From assembly GCA_011947345.1 (NCBI GenBank), contig JAAVTG010000675.1:124001-188000 (forward strand): a stretch of 64,000 nt of DNA. The letters run 5' to 3'. The position numbers and the translations under genes are program-made. The notes beneath the pieces are model-generated. The model was not told the origin of the DNA. It was given only the letters and a program-made list of their open reading frames with translations, and made no database searches. Origin of the DNA: Phytophthora quininea. Lineage: Eukaryota > Oomycota > Peronosporomycetes > Peronosporales > Peronosporaceae. This document shows positions 34,901-44,818 of this stretch, piece by piece; within the stretch, counting starts at the first letter, position 1, and every line of letters starts with the position of its first letter.

Positions 34901-36283
34901 CAAACCGAGGACGGTCCAGGAAAATGCTCATCTCGCCGAAGAAGTCGCCCTTCCGTTCTTCTCGCACCTTGACTCCATCAACCATGACATGAAGAACCCC
35001 GAGTTGACGAAATACATCGCGTCGCCTTTGTCTCCAGCGTTAAATATCACAAAAATGCTGGCAGCGAGATGATCTGGAGCAGGCTGGTGATAGCGACAAT
35101 GAACTGGGCATTACAACCTTTAAAAATGACGACGCTAGCCACCATATCTTTCAGCAACGCCACTTGGACATCTTTCCGGATCGACGGGCACAATAAACGC
35201 ATAGCTTCTCGGTCATTAGACTCGGTATGCGTGTAATAGCGCTTCAAATACTCAATCGCTTGGCTCTGTAATTCGTCCGGAACTCGGTGAAATGAAAGCA
35301 AGTGCTTGAACTGGTTTATCCGCGCTTCAGAAGCTTCGTCCTGGCCGCTCTCACACTTTGAAATTAAAAGAACGTGGCACACAGGTACGTGAATAACAGA
35401 AAGCCACAGACCGCCACAAAAATCGTGAAAATGAATGCTGCTATCGTGTGCGGCAGCTCGCCCTCAAACAGACCGGTCATGACTCCAAACGACCAAAAGA
35501 GCGACATAAGGTACTTGGAGTGCGCAGGCTCTTCGTGCTCCGGTTTAGGAGGCAGCCAATGGTCGTGCTGGTCCTCGTCGTACCCGAATAAAAATCTTAT
35601 ACACGCCAGGAAATGCGAAAGCAGCAGGATGATCACGAACACCTTGAACATCTTGAGCACCACAAAGTACTTGGCGTAGACGTCGTCCAGCTGGGCGATG
35701 TACTTGGGTATCCTCCAGATCCTGATGAGCTTGTGCATTTCCAGATAGGCCACCGAAAAGTGCTCTTTCGCTGGCAATAGCGACAGCGGCACTAACGCCA
35801 CCACGTCGAGGATGAATCTGGCCGATTTGACGTACTTGAGCCTCGACTTCTTGGCGTCTCGTGTGACGTCTCCCCTTCGTAGAAGCCAGTGTTGAGCTCC
35901 ACGTAGACGTCGGCCAGGAACAAAATCTCGCATACGTAGACGACGACCAGCTCCGCCATGTGGATGGACGAGGTGTCCTTGAATGTGACGAGGTAGGGCA
36001 GGATGGTGATCTCGTAGATGACGCAGCCCAGCAGCTGGTGCCAGGCCTGGATGAACTTGGAGTTGGGATCGAACGCGTTGCGCACCTCGAAGAGCAGCAG
36101 CTCCACCGAGTTGGAGCGCGGCCGCATCAGCGAGTTGCGCAGTGGGGAGGTGGACGTTAACGTCGTGCTGCGGCGGAGGCGTTCCGCGGCCGATTGCACC
36201 GAGCTGCGACGCCGCGTCGAGCCCGTCCGGACGCGGACGTCCGACTCCTTCCAGTTCGTCGTGTCGCTGGGTGGCACCGTCAT
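28973..36283 (-). CDS. Four-repeat cyclic-nucleotide-binding-domain cation channel, ~2,430 aa
   Basis: One reading path encodes four successive six-TM + CNBD channel units. Approximate TM/CNBD locations are I 35380-36110/34800-35110, II 33520-34330/32940-33270, III 32020-32830/31370-31800 and IV 30270-31010/29680-29980. Pores: I WSFGVMTGLFEGELP, III WSFGIMSASYPGEFP, II YVLTALGKPAEPAS, IV FATTSFLKKGADLLP; none has GYG. CNBD cassettes I (FGEMSIFLDRPRFA) and III (FGENALFVDNVRNA) are canonical; II and IV lack the Arg and are divergent. The join II-III is inside one unbroken frame (32536-33567), so these repeats are truly fused. I-II and III-IV are joined by overlapping frames with no room for a promoter. 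About 14 breaks are inferred (near 29240, 30382, 31317, 31924, 32260, 32512, 32583, 33458, 34094, 34562, 34998, 35062, 35367, 35873), mostly homopolymers. Start is the ATG at 36283. It resembles in layout the four-repeat CNGK channels of sea-urchin sperm. Confidence 0.85.
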
Positions 36284-36968
36284 GGGGGCGAGGAGAGCAA
36301 ATCTCGCCGGGCCGACCGCCCGCACAACTTGTCGGTTGTCCCCGCACAGCTATTGATAGTTGTTGCGGATAATAAATGCTCGGAGCCCTTGGAGTGATGG
36401 TCCTTCAACTTGCCTTTTGGCAGCGTTCGGCTCTGCCTGCTGTTGCAGGAGAGATGGAAGACCTTCGGTATTGCTGCGCTTCATCAAACAGGATTGCTGC
36501 TAAAGCCGGGCGGTCTGTCATAACTTGTACAGCGGATGAGTCTATACGCTGACGGCAGAGCGACTCGACGTTCTCTGTGCTCTACGCAGCACGCTCGCAT
36601 CTTGTTCGTCGTTCCACTGGAGCTGCAGTCCGCGGGCGCCGACGCTCGCGGTCCATGCGGCGTCACAGGCTATCGTTACGCCGGACCCTACCGTTACGAA
36701 CGGAAGGGCACTAAATGGGCATGAAGAGGGCGTTTGGAGGGCATCAAGCACCTCCTCTTAATGCCACCCCCTCTGGTTTTTTAGGATCTAGACCTTTTTA
36801 GAATTAGAAAAGCCAGGTTGACCAAACGGCCATCGCATCACCTTCCGCTGTAGTGAAGACGCCGCTGTACTCCCTCTCTGTCTACAGCTCCACCGCTCTC
36901 CCCACAGACTTGCTAGGGCCCAGTCGCAGCCCTTCTCCTTCCACAGCGCGTCAGCCCGCAGCCCGCCC
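36284..36968. other. Divergent intergenic region, no gene supported
   Basis: This 685-bp stretch separates the start codons of the channel (-) and the ankyrin protein (+) and should contain both promoters. A 62-codon frame at 36536-36724 (+) has no recognisable domain. I see no TATA-like box or strong repeat that I can defend. Confidence 0.5.
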
Positions 36969-38899
36969 ATGAGCGACGGGCTTTCTCCCCGAGGAAACGC
37001 GCGCGTCTCCGCACCCAGGACGAGGCCCTCCCCCAGGCCAAGACGCCACGCAGAACCTGCCGGACGACGAGCAGCGCAGCCGCCTCGTGTCGTCGTCCTT
37101 CCTGCTGCTGGGACGCACGCGACTGGACGCGCAGATGCAGGACCAGAGCCAGCTCCCGGCCCCGACCGAGGCCGTCGCCGCGGCCGGGGCCCTGGAGGCG
37201 CTGAGCAACAGCGTGCAGGACGAGCCCATGCCCATGGCCATCGCAGTGGCCGCAGAGGAGTCCACGACGGACGACGAGGAGCTGCAGCTGTCCATGGGGA
37301 AGCTGGAGGCCGCCGGGGGCATCCTCCCCAGCGTGGACGGCTCGGCCGCCGTGGAGCTCGAGTACGAGGACGTCGTGCGGTTCCTGTTCAACATGGCCAA
37401 GGGCGACAACAAGACCCAGCAGCTGCACAAGGGCATGCGCACGGCCAAGAAGGCCCGCAACGCCGACGAGATCCTGCCCAAGCTCGTGACCGCAGAGGAG
37501 GAGTCGGGCCTCACTCTCCTCATGGTCGGCGTGCGCAACAACGACCGCGCCTTCTGCGCCATGCTGCTGGAGGCAGGCGCGGACGTCAACTTCAAGACGG
37601 TGCGTGGCTTACGCTGGAGACAAACTTATTGTTCCGGGTGCTGTCTGCATGGAGCATTGTGGCCTGTTCTAACGAGGATTCTTGTGGTGCTTATTGGGGT
37701 TCTCTCCCACAGGAGAAACGCACCTACGCGCTGCTGCTAGCGGCCCAGAAGGGCTTGGAAGACATGACGAGGTTTTTGCTGGAGCGGGGTGCCAACGAAG
37801 AGTCGAAGAACATGGCGCTCATCCCGGCCGCACATTTCGGTCACTTGCCCGTCGTCAAGATGCTGCTGCAATCGGGCGGCAGCCAGAACTACGCCAACAA
37901 GAAAGGCACCACCCCACTGATGCGCGCGGCGCAGGAGGGGCGCGACGAGGTCGTCAAGTTCCTCATCAAAAAGGCGCCGACACGTGCGCCGCCAACAACG
38001 AAGGTATGACAGCGCTCATGCTGGCGGCTCAGCGCGGCCACGCAAACATTGCCACGACGCTCATGAAGTCGGGATCTAACGTGAATAAGCAGACTCGGCA
38101 AGGTAGCACAGCGCTACTGCTGGCCGCTAAGCGCGGGCACACTGCGGCGGTCGAAGCGCTGATGACGGCTGGCGCAGACATTTTCCTCAAGGACGACCGG
38201 GAGAAGACGGCCGCGGAGACTGCGCAGCGGCGAGGGCACGTGGACCTGTTCTTGAAGATTTCGGTGCAGAACCAACTCCGCTTAATGCGCGAAGACCTCC
38301 GACGGCAGAGGTGCTACTCGCTCATGCGCTTGTCGACGCTGTACGTATTATCGCGCGCAGAGCTCGTGCCCGCCGTTAAGAACCCGAAGCGGCAGCAGTA
38401 CAATGCATTGATGGATCGCACACTGCGACTACCAAAGCCGCTACTGCAGAATATCGCGCTGTTCCTGCCGCTGTGCCGGATGTGGGACCGCCAGTTGCGC
38501 TACCTAATTTATGAAGCAGCCCCGCAGCCCAACCGCGTGGTGCAGCAAGGGATCCGCGTGTTGGACGAGGTGCTGCTGAGCGTCAGTCTGGAACTTCGGC
38601 CAAGTTTGCATCGTATCAAGCAGGAATGCGGCGGTCCGGAGCACGTTACAGGACAACTCGGCCTGCTGCGTGATAGTGCAGAGTACCGCGGTCTGTTCAC
38701 GATGGAGACGCGATTACCCATTCCACATCGGATACTCGTCCAGCTGAGGCGAATGGCCGACATCCAAGGCGCGCTCGCGACTTACGCGGCCGGCTCAGCG
38801 ATCCACTTTGGCGCGGAGGTGGCGCAGGACGTGGTGGCGCTGCTGACCGACCTGCTCCATTGGAACGGCGAGCGGAAACGAGCAGAGCTGCTGGATTGA
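36969..38899 (+). CDS. Ankyrin-repeat protein
   Basis: About 605 residues. An N-terminal, probably disordered region is followed by ankyrin repeats from about residue 170: ESGLTLLMVGVRNNDRAF, ALLLAAQKGLEDMTRFLLER, TPLMRAAQEGRDEVVKFL, GMTALMLAAQRGHANIATTL, GSTALLLAAKRGHTAAVEAL, KTAAETAQRRGHVDLFL. The C-terminal 200 residues are a different helical domain; the segment LRLPKPLLQNIALFLPLCRM is faintly F-box-like. Ankyrin repeats mediate protein binding, and the partner is unknown. One intron, 37600-37712 (113 bp), lies between repeats. The frame breaks near 36992 (CCCC run) and 37970 (AAAAAGG). The first in-frame ATG, 36969, is taken as start after restoring the first break; the alternative is a later internal Met such as that near 37135. 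Confidence 0.8.
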
Positions 38900-39074
38900 A
38901 GCAATGTGCAAAAGGACGGCGGGACTCGTTGGAAAACCCCGTTGGTATAGTATCATCAGAGCTGCGGCGAGTGGACAAAGAGTGAAAGCGCACACGCAGC
39001 AAGTAGTAATTTAGATGGCTGGATAGGTAGACAAACAGACCAGCTCTGCAGTCGATCAATGCGTCTTCAAAAGC

Positions 39075-41089
39075 ATGTTGAGATTCAACGACGGTCGCGG
39101 CATTGCGCCTTTGAACGCGACAGTTCGCATCTTGACGTCTTGGTCACACTCGATGGAGTTCCTGGTGCACAACATCTCGCACACCGACCTCGTCGTGGAG
39201 CTCTCATGGCTGCGAGAGGACGGCTCCGCCAGCAGCAGCGTCGCCTCCTCGTCGGCCAGCAATCGCCCCGTCGTGGGCAGCGCGCAGGTCGACGGCGTGA
39301 CGGTGCCGCTGTCCGTGCTGGGGAGACCCAAGTTCAGTCTCTTCCAGCAGACCAGCCAGCAGATTCTCGAGCGCGTGCAGGAGCTGCGCCAGCCGCAGGG
39401 CAACGCCACGCACGCGGCGGCGCTGCTGAGCGTCCCCGAGCCAGCAGAAGCCAAGCCGGGCCTGCATCCGAGTCTGCTGGACATCACCGGCGAGCGTTGG
39501 AAGGCGCGATGCCAAGATACGCAGTCGCCTATTGGGTTTAACCTGGCGGACGCGCCGGTCCCCATCGACAGCCAGGAGCTGCTGCGAGACTTCCAGCTGC
39601 GAGGAGAAGTAGAGACCACCAGGCTCGTGGACAAGTACTGGGACCGCGTGGGCATCACGGCCGTCTACTTTCCGTTGGTGGCGCTGCTGCTGCCCAAGTG
39701 GACGCAGGTGCTCAAGGAGTTCCAGTCGGAGGGCAGCAGACAGCTCGTGTACTTGATCAGCGGGGCTGGCATCCCGCGCAACGTGGAGCACTCGACGAGT
39801 GGCAACTCGACGGAGATCACGGCGCAGCTCATCGTGCTGTTCGTGCACCAGTACTACCCGCACATGACGGCGATCCAGGTGCATTCAGGCTCCAACATCT
39901 TCCGCTTCGACGACAATGTGCAGTTCATGACGCGGGAACTGAGACCGCTGCTGGAAGCACATCGAGAGACGCTCGTGGATCGCTGCGGCGATGCCTGGAA
40001 GTCGCACTTTCACGTCACGATCGCGTATGGCGACGGCCCGCCGGCTCGACTGAGCGCGTTGAACGCCTCGTTGCGGATGTACCGGCCGTCTTATCTCCAC
40101 ATCTGGCAGCTCAAGACGTTTTGGCACGAGCGAAAGCTGTCGATGGCGGATGTGGACTTCCACTCGTTCGAGAACATCGAGGCTTCGCCTTGCGTGGCCC
40201 CCAGCAAGGCCGACGCCATGACGCAGATGGTGGTTCGCGAGATGAGGAAGTTCCGCGACCAATTCTTGGCGGCTGAGGACGAGGGCGAGGTGGCCAGCTT
40301 CTGGCTGCGGAAATCGCGCAAGCCCGTGCTGGCCGTGCTGCTCATCGAGAAGCCGCCCACAGCGCCCGGAGAGCGTCCTACGATCTTGGTGCAGCGCGGC
40401 ATGAATTGCGAGGTCTCGATGCCGACGGGGAGTCTGTGCGCTGAGCGCAACGCCATCGGCAGCGCACTAGCAAGCGATCCGACGCTCACTCGGCGCTCGT
40501 TGAAGATGATCGCCGTGCTGGGCTTAAACCTCGGCGGGGGCCGCAGCAACGTCACCAGCCCCACGCCATCTGAATCGAGCGAGCATCGCGGTGACAGCCA
40601 GAAGAAGCCCCCGGCTGGCCGCCCCACATTGGGCCAAACGGCTGAGTCCACTTCAACGTCAAGCGATCCATCTGCTGCCGCCGCGCTAGTCGAGTCTGGC
40701 ATTGCGTCGCCGGTAAACGAGGCGCTGCCGATTCGAGTCCGGCCGAGCTCCGTGCAGAGCTCGCCCGAACACACCTCGGCGGCGGTTGCGAACCCGCCGA
40801 CGCGCAGTAATGGCAGCGCCGGCCGGGGACGTGGCAAGCGACCGGCGGAGAATAAGAACGCCAACTTGACGTCCCCAGGAAGCCCAAACGGCCGCGGACG
40901 TTCTCGTTCGACGAGGTGGCCGTGGAGGAGATGATGCGCGCCGGCGCGGCGCCCGACCGCAACCCGCTGGCCCCGTGCGGCGCCTGCAAGGAGTGGCTGG
41001 TGAAGATCGCGGAGGCCAACCCGTCCTTCCGCGTGGTCACGTTCGAGAACTCGCGGTGTCGGAACGTGTACATTAACCAGCTCATGTGA
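39075..41089 (+). CDS. Cytidine-deaminase-like protein with long N-terminal domain
   Basis: Zinc-dependent deaminase of the cytidine/CDA class. TGSLCAERNAIGSAL (about residue 455) supplies the zinc-ligand Cys and catalytic Glu; PCGACKEWLVKIAEANP (about residue 635) supplies the other two Cys ligands. In ordinary CDAs these motifs are about 35 residues apart; here roughly 178 residues separate them, most of it Ser/Pro/Gly-rich and probably disordered. About 400 residues lie N-terminal, including LVYLISGAGIPRNVEHSTSG and HMTAIQVHSGSNIFRFDDNV, a domain I cannot name with confidence. Total about 670 residues, no intron. The frame breaks near 40876 (CCCC run); beyond it the sequence continues RPRTFSFDEVAVEEMM into PCGAC, so the domain is complete. 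Substrate (free nucleoside, nucleotide or nucleic acid) cannot be told. Confidence 0.8.
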
Positions 41090-41112
41090 CGCGCAGCCGT
41101 TGCCCGGCGCGC

Positions 41113-42016
41113 CTAGCTAAACTGCAGGCAGCCCATGTCGTGCCGGTGGTTGCGAGGTCGTTCGTAGGAGAAGGAGAGCAGCACGGAATCCCACCCGGAC
41201 TTGCACGTCCGAAATCTCAGCGGCGGTTGCTCCGCGCTGAATGCTTTGAATGCGAACCGCCGTGTTGTCGACGAAAAGTTCAGTCCAAAAGTGTAGGTTG
41301 AAGCGGAGGCTGTCGACGCCGTTTGACGACAGCAGGTTTCGCTGTCGAGCCCAGCGTGGCGCACGCCTTGCGTTCGGGCCGGCAAAGCAGGCACGCCCGA
41401 GCGCCGAGCCTTGGACCAGGATGGCCCGCATCGCCGCGTTGCAGACGAACGGACACGGCAAGGTGTTGACGACCAAGCTGAATGGGCTGCTGCAGAGTAG
41501 ATGATGCGAACTTGCTGCTGCTGCCGAAGAAAATCAGCAGCCAGGCAGTGAGATTTTGCAGAGGGTGCGGACGTCTTTTTGGCGCATGTAGGTGCGGCGA
41601 TTCTCGGCTTGACAATGGCAATCCAACGTCCGCGACAAACAACCTTGGCATCATGGTCGGGAACGACACGGAGGCTGGATTCTGACGTACCTTTGAACGC
41701 TGAATTGCGAGCGGTTTCCTGTCTGGACGACGTGGCATTTCTCATTGCTGTCCAAAGGCGCAGGGCGGACTGCGAACTGCCGTCGCCACTGAGAAACATC
41801 GGCTACGACCGACTCGGTCGGCGGAAAATAAGCATTAAAGCAGCAGCTTCTCGCGGTCGAGCACCCAAATCGCTCCCAATCGCGCGCGTGGTTGAAGTCC
41901 GCTTGCACCGGCTCGGATTGCCCCGCATAAGACGGCCGTTGGAAAATGAATCAACCTCTTGATCATCTGGCCGCCTCTGCTCGAAAAGGGGCGAGCCGAC
42001 AGGAGGGTCTTCCATA
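41113..42016 (-). other. Possible minus-strand gene, poorly supported
   Basis: The 1.2-kb gap between the deaminase and RING-PX genes holds several minus-strand frames. The most protein-like is at 41117-41490 (SLVVNTLPCPFVCNAAMRAI ... DSLRFNLHFWTELFVDNTAV). A donor-like GTACGT lies near 41690, and an upstream frame starts at the ATG at 42016 (MEDPPVGSPLFEQRRPDDQE). I find no recognisable domain and cannot fix exons. It could be a diverged gene, a relic, or noncoding DNA. Confidence 0.25.
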
Positions 42017-42299
42017 GAGAGACGCGGAATCCGGTCCGAGGCGGAGCTCGAGGCACAACAAATGCCGAGCCGCAATGCGCGACCAGCGACAGAGCCCCGG
42101 ACTGTCCTCGACCGCCGCACACACCACGCGCACATCATTTTTGCAGACGATGCAGCGACGTTATGTACGGCTCCACCTACAGTACGCAAAAAACGGCCGT
42201 GGACGAATAGGGCAAACCAAGCTCGTTGCACGCAGCAGTGCCATTCGGGAACTTGCCTCGGCAGCGCCAGTCAAAGCCTCGGCAGTCTCGCCCCTCTTG

Positions 42300-43598
42300 A
42301 TGGGCCTCGAGATCCACGCGGACTCTCTCTTCACCAGCATGGCAGCCCCACTCCACCCGGAGCAGTACGACACCCTCGGCCAGGCCTGGGTCTGGTCCAA
42401 CAGCAACAAGCAGCAGCAGGTCGAGGCCTCGGCCAGCGGCGCCGCGCGCAGAGCCTCGTTGAAGCGCCGCAGCGACCGTCGCGCGCTGCGCAAGAGCTGC
42501 AGCGAGCGGCCCATCAGCTCGCCCGCCGCCAAGCTGCAGCTGCTCGTGGGCGGCGGCAGCGCCAGCGTCTTGGACTGCGACGACGCCACCGACCGCAGCA
42601 GCAACTTGACCGACACGCAGACCGAGGACGACGAGCAGCGGCGACAGCGCATCATGGCGCGCGCAGAGGAGATCCTGCGCGGCAAGCGCTGCGTCGGCAT
42701 GCTGGTGGGCGCGACCTGCCCTGTGTGCCTTGCGGACGACGTCGACACGCAGCTGTCCGAGTGCGGCCACCTCATCCACGCCAAGTGCATCAAGCGCTGG
42801 ATCCAGTCGGGCACGTGCTGCCCCGTGTGCCGAGAGGAGGTGGTCGACGTGCACGAGGCCTTCACGTCTCCAGCGCAGAGTCTGCACCCGATGACCAAGG
42901 ACCGCCTCACGTCGTCGTCAGAAGCGACCTACCTGCCCGAGGACGAAGATGACAACCAGACCGAGGGCGCCGGCTTCGAGTGGGGCTGGTTCGAGGACTT
43001 TGACGACGACGCAGACGACCTGTCGGACGGAGGCTACACGCCCAACAGCGGCAGCGACATGCTCTACTCGTCCCGGAGGTCCATGCCGACGTTCCCCAGC
43101 TCAGCCACCCTGCAGTCCTCGTCGGCGTCGCTCATGAACCGCGAGATGTCGACCACGTTCGACATGTGCCGCACCTTCCCGCCGCTCCGCGAGGCCTACG
43201 ACACGCCCTACCACCAGAGCCCGTACGCCTGGATGCGCGTGCTGCCGTCGCACCGCCACATCGCAGCCAAGATCCAGATCCGCAGCTTCCGCATCGTCGA
43301 GGCCAAGGGCTCCAAGGCGCAGCACGCCGAGTACCTGGTCGAGATGCAGCTGGACGGCCGCTACTTTAGTCGGTGGCGCCGCTTCTCGGAGATCTACCGC
43401 TTCGTGTGCACACTGGACCAGAACCAATTCCGTCAGTCCATGGTGGCGTGGCAGCCCCTCGACGCTAACAGCCGATGGTTCAACCGCCTCGAGCTGAGCT
43501 ACCTGCACCAGCGGTGTCGCATGCTCGAGGAGTTTGCTCACGCCCTGCTGGTCGAGTGCACCAACGCACACCCACTCGCCGAGCTCGTCGAGTGCTAA
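42300..43598 (+). CDS. RING-H2 and PX domain protein (putative E3 ubiquitin ligase)
   Basis: About 432 residues from the ATG at 42300; the frame stays open upstream to an ATG at 42075, so the start is uncertain. The RING-H2 finger at about residues 140-180 shows CPVCLADD, CGHLIHAKCIKRW and CCPVCREE, the C3H2C3 order of E3 ligases. An acidic Asp/Glu-rich linker (EDEDDNQTEG, FEDFDDDADDLSDGG) follows. At the C-terminus a PX domain (AAKIQIRSFRIVEAKG, YFSRWRRFSEIYRFV, ELSYLHQRCRMLEEFAHALL) should bind phosphoinositides, with the basic RWRRFSE block typical of the family. The likely job is ubiquitination at endosomal membranes; that is inference from domain pairing. No frame break or intron is seen. 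Confidence 0.85.
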   Translation: MGLEIHADSLFTSMAAPLHPEQYDTLGQAWVWSNSNKQQQVEASASGAARRASLKRRSDRRALRKSCSERPISSPAAKLQLLVGGGSASVLDCDDATDRSSNLTDTQTEDDEQRRQRIMARAEEILRGKRCVGMLVGATCPVCLADDVDTQLSECGHLIHAKCIKRWIQSGTCCPVCREEVVDVHEAFTSPAQSLHPMTKDRLTSSSEATYLPEDEDDNQTEGAGFEWGWFEDFDDDADDLSDGGYTPNSGSDMLYSSRRSMPTFPSSATLQSSSASLMNREMSTTFDMCRTFPPLREAYDTPYHQSPYAWMRVLPSHRHIAAKIQIRSFRIVEAKGSKAQHAEYLVEMQLDGRYFSRWRRFSEIYRFVCTLDQNQFRQSMVAWQPLDANSRWFNRLELSYLHQRCRMLEEFAHALLVECTNAHPLAELVEC

Positions 43599-44818
43599 CT
43601 TATACACACCTCTGAGAGATTTTGCACATGTAGATAAACTGAAGTACTAGAAGATGAAGAAGTAATAGACGATAGACACGATTGAAATCAATTCATTATT
43701 CCTCGACAAGAATTCCTCCTCTCCTCGGCGACGGATGTTAACTCGCGCGCTAGGCTCGCTGATGCTGGCATGACCGTGTAGGCCGAATATGCGTGGAGAT
43801 GCATGACCAGACCGACGGACCGGTCGTTGGCAGACATCCTTGCATCAGAAGCACGCGGCCTGCGACGGATGCCAGCAAGCGATGTTGCTGCGCGTCATGG
43901 GTCAAGCCGGGATAGCTGATCCCCTTGTTTTTGCTGCTTGGTGTGCATGAGCGTCCAAGCCGTCGGCGTGGAGGGCTGCGGGATGCCAAATGCAGTGGCA
44001 CAGGCCCCTGCTGCTGGCAGGAATCGGCTGCTGGCAATTCTCGTCCAACTCGGCGTCCGTACATGTAGCGGCAACTGCAACCACGAGCAGGACCCGAGGC
44101 GCGGCCGTGCGTGAAATCAACTTCGCCCTCGGCTCGAAAGCAACGCCCGCGGTGGTGCATCAACAGTGGCCGACGGGCAGGCGTCCCACGCGGAGACCGG
44201 TATCCCTCCTCGAAGATGCTTGCATGACGAGACGCCGTGCCGGACGCGGTTGCCGGCTCTCGCTGCACGCGCCGAGCTGATCGCGCTGCACCCTTCACAC
44301 GTGCGCTCTTCGCCACGTCGAAGCTCGCCTATCTGGAGCCGAAGATGCACTCGGCCTAACGTGCGGAGCTGCCACCGCCACGACAGAGCTCCGCTGTGCG
44401 GGGTGGCTCCTTTTGGCAAGGTGCGACAAGCACCGTCGTCTGAGCAGGAAGCGACGAGAGCCGCTGCCCCACGCATTATTCAGCGTCGCCGTGACGAACC
44501 AACCGTACTTGCGTTTGCCTCGATGGCAACTGAAGTTCGGCGCGGGGCTTTCGGGGGCTTGCACGGAGCCCAAACAACGACTCGGCCTGCAGCTCCAGCG
44601 CTCGTCGGCAAGTCACCTCGAGCTCGCCCAATGTCAAGCGGCAAATCGCTTGCAGCGTGCGGGGAATCCAAGTGAACGCAAAGCGCCAGAGCGGCAGCCG
44701 GGATTGGCGGCGCGACTACCAAGAAAGACTGCAACCAAACGTACGGGCTCTCGCGCGCCCGACTCGTCTAACACAACCAACCAGGATCTCCACTGTAGCC
44801 ATGTCGGTGGTCGTAACT
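43599..44818. other. Intergenic, no gene supported
   Basis: About 1.2 kb between convergent genes (RING-PX and the two-pore channel). Many short GC-driven frames occur on both strands but none has a recognisable domain, a consistent start or splice signals. I see no repeat or RNA-like structure beyond the likely 3' UTRs at each end. Confidence 0.5.

Noticed and set aside
28973..36283. Four separate tandem CNBD channel genes instead of one
   Set aside because: There is no intergenic space or stop between units. The II-III boundary is read through in one unbroken frame, and the units lack individual start regions.
36536..36724. A 62-codon gene between the channel and ankyrin genes
   Set aside because: No domain, no neighbouring exon, and it lies where two promoters are expected.
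43902..44120. A small secreted Cys-containing peptide on the minus strand (leader-like VLLVVAVAAT)
   Set aside because: The frame has no ATG; it begins with TTG and has no upstream exon with plausible splice sites. Likely chance in GC-rich DNA.
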